Of a DNA stretch of 64,000 bases, positions 54,496-64,000 are shown in pieces. The translations under genes were made by a program, and so were the position numbers. The DNA comes from Aliikangiella maris (GTDB lineage: Bacteria; Pseudomonadota; Gammaproteobacteria; Enterobacterales; Kangiellaceae). Where the stretch lies: positions 1-64,000 of the forward strand of contig NZ_JBFDAH010000009.1 of the NCBI RefSeq assembly GCF_040719265.1. Direction: 5' to 3'. A model generated the notes under the pieces. That model did not search any database. It was not told where the DNA came from and worked only from the letters and a program-made list of their open reading frames with translations. The number at the start of each line of letters is the position of its first letter. Position 1 is the stretch's first letter.

Positions 54496-57411
54496 GTGAA
54501 ATCAAAAAATCGATATGGGTTGATGTATAGTGCTGTTCGAGCTGTATTGTTGGCGGGTGTTTCAAGTTCAATGATGACTGTTCCAACAGTCTTTTCTGCT
54601 GAACTGGAAGAAGGAAATACTGAAGCTAGCGAAGCAGAAAATAACATTATTATTGTGGGCTCCCGGATTAAGCGGGAAGATTTTGATTCAGCCAGTCCAA
54701 TTATTACTGTTGATGCTGCCACATTAAAGCAAACCGGATATACCAATATTGAAGACGCGCTTAATGAATTGCCGCAGCTAGGAATTGGAACTAATCTCGG
54801 TAATAATGGAACTTCAGGTACAGAAACCGGCGCATCATTTGCTAATTTACGTTCAATGGGTTCAGGAAGAACATTAGTCTTGATCAATGGTAAAAGAATG
54901 GTTCCTTCGAGCCTTTCACAAACTTCGGTAGATCTATCAAATATACCAGTCGCAATGGTTGAGAAAGTTGAAATATTAACTGGCGGTGCCTCAGCTATAT
55001 ATGGTTCAGATGCTATTGCTGGTGTGATTAACGTAACGCTTAAAACTGATTACCAGGGATTCCAGATCAGTTTGGGAGGTAGTATTCCTGAACATGGTGG
55101 TGCTGAAACTCAATCAATGTCACTCGCAATGGGCGGTGAATTTGGCGGTGGTAAAGGTAATATATCTGGCGGTTTAAATTTTTCTAATTCAGAGAGGTTA
55201 TTGCAAACTCAGCGAGACTTTACGACTGGTACGGGATATATTAGCACTGTTGCTAACCCAGCAAATCAAAGTACTTATGATGGTGTTCCAGATGTTTTAA
55301 TTCTTAGAGATACAACGATTAGCTGGTATCCAGAAACGGGCGGTGTTACTTCTTTTAATCCAATAAATGGTGCAATAGAAACTTATTATATGAATGCTAA
55401 TGGTGAATTAGTATTAAATGAATTGCCGCAATACGGATCTAGAGGTGAAGTACGCGAAGGTGGTCCAGGATTTTCTTTTGGTGATTATATATTTCAACTT
55501 AGAAGTAAGCAGCAAGTTGTTAACTCTTTTCTAAATTTAAATTATGAAATTGATGAAAATCTTTCTTTCTATTCCAGTTTACAAATAGCTTCAACCAGTA
55601 GCGATGGGGATTTTCAACCAAATTATTTACCAGATGCTGTAACGGTTTACAGAGACAACCCTTTTAATACGGATTCTGTCAATGCTTATATGGATGCTCG
55701 TGGAATTACTGAGTTATCACCTGCTACGGGACAACTGGTTTTTCGAACAACCACAGATTTAGGAACACGACAGCAGTTTAATGAGCGAACAACTTATACC
55801 GCAATCTTTGGTTTAAATGGATTCTTTGGTGACTGGGATTGGGATGTATCAGTTCAACATGGTGAGTCAAAGTCCAGTACAGTAGGCGGTGCAGGTTTTG
55901 CCTACCGAGATCGATTATACGCTGCCTACGATGTTGTACTTGGTGCAGACGGTCCGGAGTGTAGAACAATGGTTGATGAGGGTTGTTTACCGCTACGTGT
56001 TTTGGGTGAAAATACCGATCAAGCGGCTATTGATTGGGTGACTGCTATAACTACACAGAGTCAGCTTAACACCCAATCAATTTTTTCTGGCTATATTACT
56101 GGTGAAGTATTTGAGTTGCCCGGTGGAAGTGCGAGTGTAGTTTTGGGTGCAGAGTACCGTGAAGATACGATTTTATTTAATCCTGATCCCGCGGAGCGAG
56201 GCGGTATTATTTTATTAGCCGGTGAAAATAATCCGGTACCAGAATCAAAATTAGATGTCTCTGAAGTATTTACTGAAATTAACCTACCAATTGTTGATAT
56301 GCTAGAAATTGGTGCGGCTTATCGCTCATCAGATTACAGTACAGTTGGCAGTGTTGATGCTTGGTCTGCTACTTTGGATTTCAGACCAATTGAAGATTTA
56401 GCATTTAGGGTAACCAGTTCAACCAGTATTCGAGCGCCGAGTGTTTATGAATTATTTAATCCTGGAAATACAATTTTTAATATTATTCAGGATCCCTGTG
56501 ATAACCAAAATGTAGTTCGTGGTTCTAATCCTGCTGTCCGAGCCGCAAACTGTGCTGAGGATGTGGGTGAAGACTTTACTGATCCATTGAGTGGTGCTAC
56601 CCGTGCAACACTCGCAGGAGGTAATGCAGAACTTGAACCTGAGGAAGCTGATACAATTACTGCGGGTTTTGTAATAACGCCCACTGCTGTACCTGGACTA
56701 AATATGTCTATAGATTGGTGGCAAATTAAATTGACAAATAAAATTGATACCAAACAAGTGGCAAATATTTTAATCGATTGTTACGACTCTCCTGGACTGG
56801 AAAATAGTGCTTGTGGTGCAATTACTCGGCGAGCCAGTGATAACGCTATTATTAAAGTTGATGGTGGTCAGGTTAATATTGGTGAGGTTGATCTGGAAGG
56901 GTTTGATATCAGTCTGGAATATCGTTTTGAGGCCGCAAAATTATTTGAAGATATGCCTGGTAGCTTTGGGCTACGCTTAATCACCACCAAGCTTGAGGAA
57001 AATACCATTAACGATGATGATGTTATCACCATTCAAGCTGGAGATTATGATAATCCTGAGTGGGCCGGTACTTTTACTGCGAGCTACAATGCGGATCATT
57101 GGGGCGTTAATCTTAATACCATATTTCGAGGATCTTCGCTGGCTGATCCAGATTTGAATACAGTTGACAATTCAGGTAATCCTGTCAATTATGATGAAGC
57201 CTATCCTAATGGGAATGGCGAAGTTGACACGCTCTATCGATTTGACTTAAATGGCTATTATGCGCTATCAAGTTCTACGACTTTGTCATTTGGTGTTCGT
57301 AATTTAACTGATGAAGAACCGCCAAGAGTAACCGGTTTTTTCTCGGGAAGAAATGGTGCGGCTGACGTGATAGGTCGAACTTATGTAATGAATGTTACTA
57401 TGGATCTATAG
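54496..57411 (+). CDS. TonB-dependent outer-membrane receptor
   Basis: A 971-residue outer-membrane receptor starting at GTG 54496. Signal peptide (YSAVRAVLLAGVSSSMMTVP), a plug domain beginning with IIVGSRIKREDF and carrying DALNELPQLGIG, RTLVLINGKRMVPSS and SAIYGSDAIAGVINV, then a long beta-barrel. This type is common in marine gammaproteobacteria and Xanthomonas for import of siderophores, sugars or peptides. The C-terminal end MNVTMDL lacks the usual terminal aromatic residue. The ligand is unknown. A LytTR two-component pair follows convergently. Confidence 0.9.
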   Translation: MKSKNRYGLMYSAVRAVLLAGVSSSMMTVPTVFSAELEEGNTEASEAENNIIIVGSRIKREDFDSASPIITVDAATLKQTGYTNIEDALNELPQLGIGTNLGNNGTSGTETGASFANLRSMGSGRTLVLINGKRMVPSSLSQTSVDLSNIPVAMVEKVEILTGGASAIYGSDAIAGVINVTLKTDYQGFQISLGGSIPEHGGAETQSMSLAMGGEFGGGKGNISGGLNFSNSERLLQTQRDFTTGTGYISTVANPANQSTYDGVPDVLILRDTTISWYPETGGVTSFNPINGAIETYYMNANGELVLNELPQYGSRGEVREGGPGFSFGDYIFQLRSKQQVVNSFLNLNYEIDENLSFYSSLQIASTSSDGDFQPNYLPDAVTVYRDNPFNTDSVNAYMDARGITELSPATGQLVFRTTTDLGTRQQFNERTTYTAIFGLNGFFGDWDWDVSVQHGESKSSTVGGAGFAYRDRLYAAYDVVLGADGPECRTMVDEGCLPLRVLGENTDQAAIDWVTAITTQSQLNTQSIFSGYITGEVFELPGGSASVVLGAEYREDTILFNPDPAERGGIILLAGENNPVPESKLDVSEVFTEINLPIVDMLEIGAAYRSSDYSTVGSVDAWSATLDFRPIEDLAFRVTSSTSIRAPSVYELFNPGNTIFNIIQDPCDNQNVVRGSNPAVRAANCAEDVGEDFTDPLSGATRATLAGGNAELEPEEADTITAGFVITPTAVPGLNMSIDWWQIKLTNKIDTKQVANILIDCYDSPGLENSACGAITRRASDNAIIKVDGGQVNIGEVDLEGFDISLEYRFEAAKLFEDMPGSFGLRLITTKLEENTINDDDVITIQAGDYDNPEWAGTFTASYNADHWGVNLNTIFRGSSLADPDLNTVDNSGNPVNYDEAYPNGNGEVDTLYRFDLNGYYALSSSTTLSFGVRNLTDEEPPRVTGFFSGRNGAADVIGRTYVMNVTMDL

Positions 57412-57536
57412 TAATAAACTGTGTTTTCAATTGAGAGCAAGCAGAGTTCTACTTTGTTTGCTTTCTCATAAGTTTTATCGAATATTAAATCGATGGTTAC
57501 TCGGTTAGATGTTGTACTTTTAAAATGATAAAGTGT

Positions 57537-58310
57537 TTATTCTATCCCCAACTGCAACAATAATTTTTCTTTGTAAGTTTGACTGACATTAACTTTATCA
57601 CCTGTTTTTAATACAGCGGCATATTGACCATCTGCCAGCGTTAAAAATTCGCTAACCAGTGACAGGCGTATCATTGCTGTTCGATGAACGCGAATAAAAT
57701 CATTCACTGGCAAATGTTTTTCAAGGTGACTTAAACTAACCCTGTGTAGAATGACCTGATCATCTAAGTGTAACTCGACGTAATTACCTGCCGTAGATAG
57801 CCAATTGATTTTATCGACATCAATTAATTGAATACGTCCTACCGAGCGTACAATCAGTGTATCCAATTTTTTTAAGTGATCGTCAGCTACGGCTTTTAAT
57901 TGTGCGACTTGCTGAGTTTGTTGCTGATTGTTAAACATGAGCTGTTCGACTCTTTGAATCGTTTTATGAAAGCGAACATCATCAAAAGGTTTAAGCAAAT
58001 AATCGAGTGCACATAGTTCAAAAGCCTCAACAGCGTGAACATCGTAAGCGGTTACAAACACGATAAAAGGGGGCGAATCCAGCGACTGTAATTGCTGACA
58101 TACAGTTAACCCATCGAGTCCCGGCATTTTGATATCTAAAAATACAACATCGGGGGTATTGGTTTGGACGCTTTGTATCACTTGATCGCCTCGATTGACT
58201 TCTCCGACAACCTGCCAGTGATCGAATTCTTGAAGTGAATAACGGATATTGGTTCTGGCTAGACTTTCGTCATCGACAATCAATGCTCGAAGTTTTGGCT
58301 TATTCGTCAT
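57537..58310 (-). CDS. LytTR-family response regulator
   Basis: A 257-residue two-domain regulator. The receiver has D13/D14 in IVDDESLAR, phosphoacceptor D59 in VVFLDIKMPG and K in LLKPFDD. The C-terminal LytTR DNA-binding domain has VDKINWLSTAGNYVELHL and FIRVHRTAMIRLSLV. It belongs to the AlgR/LytR group and lies 6 bp after the histidine-kinase gene on the same strand, so the two are cotranscribed. Confidence 0.93.
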   Translation of the reverse strand: MTNKPKLRALIVDDESLARTNIRYSLQEFDHWQVVGEVNRGDQVIQSVQTNTPDVVFLDIKMPGLDGLTVCQQLQSLDSPPFIVFVTAYDVHAVEAFELCALDYLLKPFDDVRFHKTIQRVEQLMFNNQQQTQQVAQLKAVADDHLKKLDTLIVRSVGRIQLIDVDKINWLSTAGNYVELHLDDQVILHRVSLSHLEKHLPVNDFIRVHRTAMIRLSLVSEFLTLADGQYAAVLKTGDKVNVSQTYKEKLLLQLGIE

Positions 58311-58316
58311 TACTGG

Positions 58317-59402
58317 CTATCCTTGAACTGGCAAAGTGAGTGCTACTTGATATTGCTGAGCGTCTTGGTGAGTTTTAAAGGCAATGTCTTGTTGATATAA
58401 AATATCTAATCGTGCTTTAAGATTGGTTAATCCAATACCAAACCCAGATTCAGAATGCTCTGCTGGTTGATGAGTATTTGCTACCTTCAGCGAAAGATCT
58501 TTGGCGGTTGCTGATATTTCAATGGTTAATACCATTTGTTGACCTTGTGCCTCAAGACCGTGTTTAATTGCATTTTCAACAAAAGTTTGCAATAAAAATG
58601 GGGGACATTCCTGATTTTTAATTGCTCTATTGTCAATAATGTTAATTGCCAATTTGTCTTCAAATCTAAGAGATTGTAGCGACAGATAATCTTTAACAAA
58701 CTCAAGCTCATTTTCAAAGTTGACTAATTTTTGGCTGCTGGCTTCTAAAGCATAGCGTAATAGATCACTCAGTCGGCTAATTGCACTGAGTGCTTGCTTT
58801 TTATCTGAAATTCTAACCAGACTGGCAATTGAGTTTAATGCATTAAAGAGAAAGTGAGGTTCTAGCTGAGACAATAATGATTGTATACGAAATTCGCTTA
58901 ACTGTAGTTCTAGCTCGATATTAGTTTGTTTTGCCCGTAATGCCTCAAGGCGGTTAGCATTGTAACGACGATAATATAAGACCGCCAAACAAGCCCCCAA
59001 AACCGCGCTAAACAGTAAAACACAAAACACCCAGACAAATAAGGGAAGAGATAAAAAAACTTCTAACAAGGTTTTATCAAATGCCTGGCGCATATACCGA
59101 TAAGAAATTGTTTCGATGAGTATGGTAAAGGGAGACCAAACAATAAATAACAGGCTCGAAGTGGCTAATATCGACAGTGTTTTTTTCTCTTGCGCTCGCT
59201 GTAAGAGCCAATAAAAAATCGGTGTAATCAGCATCCAGGGGACAAAACTGATTAAATAGCTGACTATTTTGTGTGCAATTTCTGGATCAGTTCCAGACCG
59301 ATTGGCGTCTAAAATAGTGGCAATTAGCGCCATCGTTATAAATACGAGCCAAACCGCGAAACAAGCGATTAATGCTCTGGTATTAAAATTGAGTGTCTTC
59401 AT
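58317..59402 (-). CDS. LytS/YehU-type sensor histidine kinase
   Basis: A 361-residue membrane kinase: about four N-terminal helices (ALIACFAVWLVFITMALIAT; FVPWMLITPIFYWLLQ; SLLFIVWSPFTILIET; LPLFVWVFCVLLFSAVLGA), a helical linker, the His_kinase motif LLSQLEPHFLFNALNSIASL with the phosphoacceptor His near residue 183, and an HATPase with NAIKHGLEA and SGFGIGLTNLKARL. Partner of the adjacent LytTR regulator. Signal unknown. Confidence 0.92.
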   Translation of the reverse strand: MKTLNFNTRALIACFAVWLVFITMALIATILDANRSGTDPEIAHKIVSYLISFVPWMLITPIFYWLLQRAQEKKTLSILATSSLLFIVWSPFTILIETISYRYMRQAFDKTLLEVFLSLPLFVWVFCVLLFSAVLGACLAVLYYRRYNANRLEALRAKQTNIELELQLSEFRIQSLLSQLEPHFLFNALNSIASLVRISDKKQALSAISRLSDLLRYALEASSQKLVNFENELEFVKDYLSLQSLRFEDKLAINIIDNRAIKNQECPPFLLQTFVENAIKHGLEAQGQQMVLTIEISATAKDLSLKVANTHQPAEHSESGFGIGLTNLKARLDILYQQDIAFKTHQDAQQYQVALTLPVQG

Positions 59403-59583
59403 AGGGCAAGAATAGCGAAAAGACGGGGGTTATAAAAGCTAACTTAAACCAGTACAGCGGTAATTGAAATCATTTAATAGATTAATGACTTTATGTGACT
59501 TGTGTACTAGAAAGGTTTAATTCAATAGGGATTGTGAGTAGAATATCCACCTTATATTTCACAAACGTGGGAAACTTCATAGA

Positions 59584-60960
59584 ATGGACATTCAAGTCAT
59601 AATTCTTGCTGCTGGTAAAGGCAGCCGGATGAAGTCTCGTCTTCCAAAAGTTCTTCATCAACTGGCTGGCAAACCGCTGGTACAACATGTTATCGATAGT
59701 TGTCATTTGATGGGAGCTAATCATTGTCATCTGGTGATTGGTCACGGTGGTGATGAAGTTAAAAATACGGTGAATGGTAACCACATACAGTTGAGCTTTG
59801 TTGAACAAACTGAGCAGTTAGGAACTGGCCATGCGGTGCAAGTTGCCATCGATGGGCTTAAAGAGAACACGCCTACCCTGATTTTATATGGTGATGTGCC
59901 GCTGATTCATCACGATACGCTGGCCCAATTAGCTGAAATTCATTTGGCTGATCCTAAAGGTATTGCGTTGATGACCTGTTATTTAGATGCTCCAACCGGT
60001 TATGGACGAATTACTCGCGGTGATGATGGTCAGGTTACAGGCATTGTTGAGCACAAAGATGCAACACCTGAGCAGCATCAAATTAATGAAGTTAATACTG
60101 GGATCTTGTGTTGTAACTCATCACAATTGGCCGATTGGGTTGGGCGACTATCGAATGATAATGCTCAGGGAGAGTATTATTTGACCGATATTATTGCGAT
60201 GGCGGTTGAAGATGGTCATCAAGTAACAACGGCGCAACCAATTGAAAATTATGAGGTCGAAGGTATCAATACATTACGCCAACTGGCTGAGTTAGAGCGA
60301 GTCTGGCAAATGCGTATGGCTGAAATGTTGATGGATGGTGGCGTAACTTTTCGTGATCCAACCCGATTTGATTTAAGAGGCACGTTATCTTGTGAGGCAG
60401 ACGTTGTGATTGACGTTAACTGCGTTATTGAAGGCCGTGTTGTGCTTAAACAAGGGGCTTATATTGGACCAAATGTTTGCTTGAAAGATTGTACTATTGG
60501 GGCCAATTCAGTGATTAAAGCCAATAGTGTGGTTGAAGAGTCCATTGTTGATAAAAACTGCAATGTAGGGCCATTTGCGCGTCTTAGACCTGGCACTCAC
60601 TTATGCGATAACGCACATGTTGGTAACTTTGTTGAAATGAAAAAGACAACCTTAGGTGAAGGCTCAAAAGCCAGCCATTTAGCCTATGTTGGTGATTGCA
60701 CTGTCGGCAAGTCGGTAAATATTGGGGCAGGAACGATTACTTGTAATTATGATGGTGTGAACAAATTTCAGACTATTATTGAAGATGGTGCATTTATTGG
60801 TTCAGATACCCAATTAGTCGCACCCGTTAAAGTCGGCAAAAATGCAACTGTTGGCGCTGGAACGACAGTGACCAGTGATGTTAGTGATAATGCACTTTGC
60901 ATTTCTCGTGTAAAACAAACTGAAAAAATTGGTTGGAAACGTCCAACAAAGAAGAATTAG
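59584..60960 (+). CDS. glmU: Bifunctional UDP-GlcNAc pyrophosphorylase/GlcN-1-P acetyltransferase
   Basis: Makes UDP-GlcNAc for peptidoglycan and LPS. The 458 residues comprise an N-terminal nucleotidyltransferase with VIILAAGKGSRMKSRLPKVL and a left-handed beta-helix C-terminal acetyltransferase with repeated hexapeptides and NIGAGTITCNYDGVNK. Length matches E. coli GlmU (456). glmS follows with its start 20 bp after the stop. Confidence 0.98.
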   Translation: MDIQVIILAAGKGSRMKSRLPKVLHQLAGKPLVQHVIDSCHLMGANHCHLVIGHGGDEVKNTVNGNHIQLSFVEQTEQLGTGHAVQVAIDGLKENTPTLILYGDVPLIHHDTLAQLAEIHLADPKGIALMTCYLDAPTGYGRITRGDDGQVTGIVEHKDATPEQHQINEVNTGILCCNSSQLADWVGRLSNDNAQGEYYLTDIIAMAVEDGHQVTTAQPIENYEVEGINTLRQLAELERVWQMRMAEMLMDGGVTFRDPTRFDLRGTLSCEADVVIDVNCVIEGRVVLKQGAYIGPNVCLKDCTIGANSVIKANSVVEESIVDKNCNVGPFARLRPGTHLCDNAHVGNFVEMKKTTLGEGSKASHLAYVGDCTVGKSVNIGAGTITCNYDGVNKFQTIIEDGAFIGSDTQLVAPVKVGKNATVGAGTTVTSDVSDNALCISRVKQTEKIGWKRPTKKN

Positions 60961-60979
60961 TGACGAGGTAAATATTTCA

Positions 60980-62812
60980 ATGTGTGGAATAGTTGGTGCA
61001 ATTGCACAGCGTGATATCGCAGAAATTTTAATTGAAGGGCTGAAACGCCTTGAATATCGTGGTTATGATTCGGCGGGACTGGCCGTTATTAGCGATGACA
61101 AAATTGCCCGATTGCGCCGGGTTGGTAAGGTTGCCGAACTGCAAAAAGCAATGGCTGATGAGCCGATTGATGGCAAAATAGGTATTGCGCACACGCGTTG
61201 GGCAACGCATGGCGAGCCTAACGAAAAAAATGCGCATCCACATTTTTCTAATGATGAAATTGCAGTAGTGCATAATGGCATTATCGAAAACTATGAGCCA
61301 TTACGCGAAGAACTCAAATCACAAGGATACACTTTTAGCACTGATACCGACACCGAAGTGATGGCTCACTTAATTGAAAGAGAGCGTAAATCAAGCGACT
61401 CACTGTTACAAGCAGTACTAAAAGCCACACACTTATTAGAAGGTGCCTATGGTACCGTGGTCATGGAAAGATCACAGCCCGAAAAGTTGGTCGTTGCCCG
61501 CTCAGGTAGCCCCTTAGTTTTAGGTAAAGGAATTGGCGAAATGTTTATTGCCTCTGATCAACTTGCCCTCCTTGCTGTTACCCGCCAGTTTATGTTTCTG
61601 GAAGAAGGTGAAGTGGCCGAAGTGTCTCGTCGTGATGTCACCATACTCTCACCCGATGGCGATATTGTTGAGAGAGAATTTGAAGAATCAACGATTCAGC
61701 ATGATGCCGGTGACAAAGGGCAGTTTCGTCACTTTATGATGAAAGAGATTTTTGAACAGCCAACATCTATTAATAATACCCTCGAAGGCCGGCTAAACAA
61801 CAACTCGGTAATTACTGAATCATTTGGCAATCGTGCACCAGAATTATTGGCAAAAGCTGAGTCAGTACAAATTATTGCCTGTGGTACCAGCTTTCATGCA
61901 GCAATGGTTGCGAAGTACTGGATTGAATCAATGGTTTCTATTCCGTGTAATGTTGAGATTGCCAGCGAATACCGCTACCGCAAAACCGTAGTTGTGCCAA
62001 ATTCCCTGTTTATCAGTATTTCACAGTCCGGTGAAACGGCAGATACCTTAGCTGCGCTGCGTATCGCAAAGCAACAAGGATTTATGGCCAGTTTAACCAT
62101 TTGTAACGTGCCAGGTTCATCATTAGTACGTGAATCCGATATGGCCTTTATGACACGTGCAGGGACCGAAATTGGAGTTGCTTCAACTAAAGCTTTTACT
62201 ACCCAATTAACGGGTTTGTTAATGCTTGCTACTGCGTTAGCACAAAGTAAAAAGACTTTACCTGAATCAGAAATCACCAATATCGTCAGTCAGCTAAAGC
62301 GCTTGCCAATTGATATTAATGAAGCACTTTCAATGGATAAACGCATTGAAGAAATGGCAGAAGAGTTCAATGAAAAAGAACACTGTCTATTTTTGGGTCG
62401 TGGTGAGCAATATCCTATTGCGATGGAAGGTGCGCTAAAACTGAAAGAGATTTCTTACATTCATGCCGAAGCTTATGCTGCTGGAGAATTAAAACACGGG
62501 CCTTTAGCGCTTATCGATCAAGATATGCCGGTAGTGGTCGTTGCACCAAATAATGAATTGATTGAAAAATTAAAGTCAAATATGGAAGAAGTTCGGGCTC
62601 GCGGCGGTCAATTATATGTGTTCGCTGATAAAGAAAGTGAGATTGCGGAAAACAATGGAATTAAAATTATTCATTGTTCAGCTAGCAGTCATTATATTGC
62701 GCCTATTATCTTTACGGTTCCATTGCAGCTGTTGTCATACCATGTTGCGGTAATTCGAGGAACAGATGTTGATCAACCACGTAATCTCGCCAAATCGGTC
62801 ACAGTGGAATAG
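60980..62812 (+). CDS. glmS: Glutamine-fructose-6-phosphate aminotransferase
   Basis: Converts fructose-6-phosphate and glutamine to glucosamine-6-phosphate, first step of UDP-GlcNAc synthesis. The start is ATG 60980 because the nucleophile Cys must directly follow Met (MCGIVGAIAQRD); the frame extends upstream without support. 610 residues: N-terminal Ntn glutaminase (HTRWATHGEPNEKNAHPH) and two SIS domains (IIACGTSFHAA, ISQSGETADTLAALR), ending DQPRNLAKSVTVE. Confidence 0.98.
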   Translation: MCGIVGAIAQRDIAEILIEGLKRLEYRGYDSAGLAVISDDKIARLRRVGKVAELQKAMADEPIDGKIGIAHTRWATHGEPNEKNAHPHFSNDEIAVVHNGIIENYEPLREELKSQGYTFSTDTDTEVMAHLIERERKSSDSLLQAVLKATHLLEGAYGTVVMERSQPEKLVVARSGSPLVLGKGIGEMFIASDQLALLAVTRQFMFLEEGEVAEVSRRDVTILSPDGDIVEREFEESTIQHDAGDKGQFRHFMMKEIFEQPTSINNTLEGRLNNNSVITESFGNRAPELLAKAESVQIIACGTSFHAAMVAKYWIESMVSIPCNVEIASEYRYRKTVVVPNSLFISISQSGETADTLAALRIAKQQGFMASLTICNVPGSSLVRESDMAFMTRAGTEIGVASTKAFTTQLTGLLMLATALAQSKKTLPESEITNIVSQLKRLPIDINEALSMDKRIEEMAEEFNEKEHCLFLGRGEQYPIAMEGALKLKEISYIHAEAYAAGELKHGPLALIDQDMPVVVVAPNNELIEKLKSNMEEVRARGGQLYVFADKESEIAENNGIKIIHCSASSHYIAPIIFTVPLQLLSYHVAVIRGTDVDQPRNLAKSVTVE

Positions 62813-62861
62813 AACACATCTCCTTATAATGGAAAAAAAGAATAGAACAAATGAGGTCAAA

Positions 62862-63509
62862 ATGAAGTTATATCAAAATGCTATGGGGTTACTGATGCTG
62901 GGAGTTGGTCTAATTGGTCTGCCCGCATCAGCAAAACAAAGCCCTAACTTTGAACAAGGTACCGAGTATCAAATTATTGCACCGAAAGAAAGTGAAAAAC
63001 CTATCATTGAAGAGTTTTTTAACTATGCTTGTGGCGCTTGTTTTTCAATGGAAAAGTTAGCTAGTGAAATCCAAAATGAAAATCCTGGTGTTGAATTTAA
63101 ACTGATCCCGGTTGAATTAAACCCTTCCTGGAAAATTTATGTCAAAGCTTATTATATCGGCGAAAAACTAGCGGTACTTGATAAAAGTCATATGGCACTT
63201 TTCCGTCGAATTCATGTTGATAAAAAACCAATTCGCAACGACGATGATTTAAAAGATTTCTACGTAAGTCTCGGGGTCGATGCTGCGGAATATGATAAAG
63301 TCGCCAAGTCTTTTTGGCTAAATACTCAAATACGTATGTCAAAACAATATGCAATGAAAAGTAAAGTGATTGGCACACCGACTTTTGTGATTAATAAGCG
63401 ATATAAACTGGAAAATAAGGAATTGGGTTCTGGGGATAGAATCAAACAGGCTATTCGCGAGTTTTCGCAAATTGACACCGCTCCAGCTGAGCAAGCGACT
63501 GAGCAATAG
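62862..63509 (+). CDS. DsbA-family thiol:disulfide oxidoreductase
   Basis: Periplasmic thioredoxin-fold protein that makes disulfides in secreted proteins. ATG 62862 has GAGG upstream and opens a signal peptide (AMGLLMLGVGLIGLPASA); an earlier frame overlaps glmS without support. 215 residues. The active site is CGAC (C57, C60) in NYACGACFSM, instead of CPHC in E. coli DsbA; the cis-Pro loop GTPTFVINKRY is present. It follows glmS closely and may share its transcript. Confidence 0.9.
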   Translation: MKLYQNAMGLLMLGVGLIGLPASAKQSPNFEQGTEYQIIAPKESEKPIIEEFFNYACGACFSMEKLASEIQNENPGVEFKLIPVELNPSWKIYVKAYYIGEKLAVLDKSHMALFRRIHVDKKPIRNDDDLKDFYVSLGVDAAEYDKVAKSFWLNTQIRMSKQYAMKSKVIGTPTFVINKRYKLENKELGSGDRIKQAIREFSQIDTAPAEQATEQ

Positions 63510-63520
63510 CGCTGACAATA

Positions 63521-63574
63521 CACCAAGTTATTCGATAATTAATTGATTTTTAATTGGATTACCATAGCTTGGTG
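63521..63574. terminator. Inverted repeat after dsbA-like gene, possible terminator
   Basis: CACCAAG (63521-63527) is inverted as CTTGGTG (63568-63574) around a 40-base AT-rich loop, followed by CTCTCTTTCTT. The remaining stretch 63575-63850 is AT-rich and empty apart from the next gene's presumed promoter. Confidence 0.45.
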
Positions 63575-63850
63575 CTCTCTTTCTTAAGTCTGAATTTTTA
63601 TTATTTAAATATTTCCTATCCTTTAAAGTCTTTCCCATCGCTCCAATCTTTCACTATCTATTCTTTTCGAAATGAATAGATTGAATTGCCTGTGGTTGCT
63701 TATTGACCAAATTTTGATGTGATTTATCTCGTATTATTTGGGTAAGGTTTCCGATTGAAATAAAAATTTACATTTACCATCCGACCAAATCTCATATACA
63801 CTCGTCATAGTAATCAGTCGCCTGTGGCTTGAAAGAATATGGGGAAAATC

Positions 63851-64000
63851 ATGAAGAAAACACTACTTGCATTAATGTTATCAGTATCATCGACAACGCT
63901 GGTTGCTGAATCTGAGCAATGTAACTTTACGACAGATTATAATATTAATATTGAATCGGAACAAATTCGCTTTACCCAAACTGATGGAGACACATTTGAG
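63851..64000 (+). CDS. Exported DUF2884-like protein, cut by window end
   Basis: ATG 63851 with GGGGAAAATC just upstream opens a frame that is unbroken to the window end (50 codons). Signal peptide TLLALMLSVSSTTLVA is followed by CNFTTDYNINIESEQIRFTQ, similar to the start of DUF2884 (YggN-like) periplasmic proteins. The assignment is tentative because only the first part is visible. Confidence 0.65.
   Translation, partial: MKKTLLALMLSVSSTTLVAESEQCNFTTDYNINIESEQIRFTQTDGDTFE

Overview
The window is the replication-origin region of a gammaproteobacterial chromosome of low-to-moderate GC. The evidence is the order gyrB-recF-dnaN-dnaA / oriC / rpmH-rnpA-yidD-yidC-mnmE / mnmG-rsmG-parA-parB / atpIBEFHAGDC, followed later by glmU-glmS. 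Protein sequences and accessory content (large TonB receptor, S8 protease with PPC domains, M1 lipoprotein peptidase, NnrS) suggest a marine heterotroph, possibly near Kangiellaceae; the family assignment is inference. I saw no rRNA, tRNA or CRISPR array.

Layout. 1-1.8 kb: mobile-element debris, an IS5-type transposase broken by a stop and a frameshift and fused to the C-terminal part of a REP-associated (RAYT-like) protein, then a small membrane-protein gene. 2-8.1 kb (minus): gyrB, recF, dnaN, dnaA, with two parS sites inside recF. 8.1-8.9 kb: oriC-like AT-rich region with DnaA boxes. 8.9-18.8 kb (mostly plus): ribosomal protein L34, RNase P protein, membrane insertion (YidD, YidC), tRNA modification (MnmE, MnmG), RsmG and the ParAB system that would read the parS sites. 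18.9-21.5 kb: an FAD/2Fe-2S reductase, a gene relic and an alpha/beta-hydrolase-like protein. 21.7-28.9 kb: the complete F1Fo ATP synthase operon with a strong hairpin between atpA and atpG and a terminator after atpC.

28.9-59.5 kb is an accessory block lying between atpC and glmU, which are adjacent in many gammaproteobacteria. It holds secreted or membrane hydrolases (M1 peptidase, MBL protein, S8 protease), a glutaminase, an SPFH/NfeD pair, and a three-gene cluster at 41.4-45.6 kb. That cluster encodes a cytosolic ferritin-like (VioB-type) protein with a cysteine-rich segment, a DUF692/MNIO enzyme and a DUF2063-type partner. It looks like an MNIO peptide-modification system whose substrate is embedded in a large ferritin-like protein. 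Next come a nitrobindin-like beta-barrel protein, a GNAT acetyltransferase and an operon of a nitrate/taurine-class ABC transporter with NnrS, preceded by FNR/Dnr-like and Fur-like boxes. A lipoprotein, an exported cysteine-containing protein, a TonB receptor and a LytSR-type two-component pair follow.

59.6-64 kb returns to core genes: glmU and glmS (UDP-GlcNAc synthesis), a DsbA-type oxidoreductase and the start of an exported DUF2884-like protein cut by the window end.
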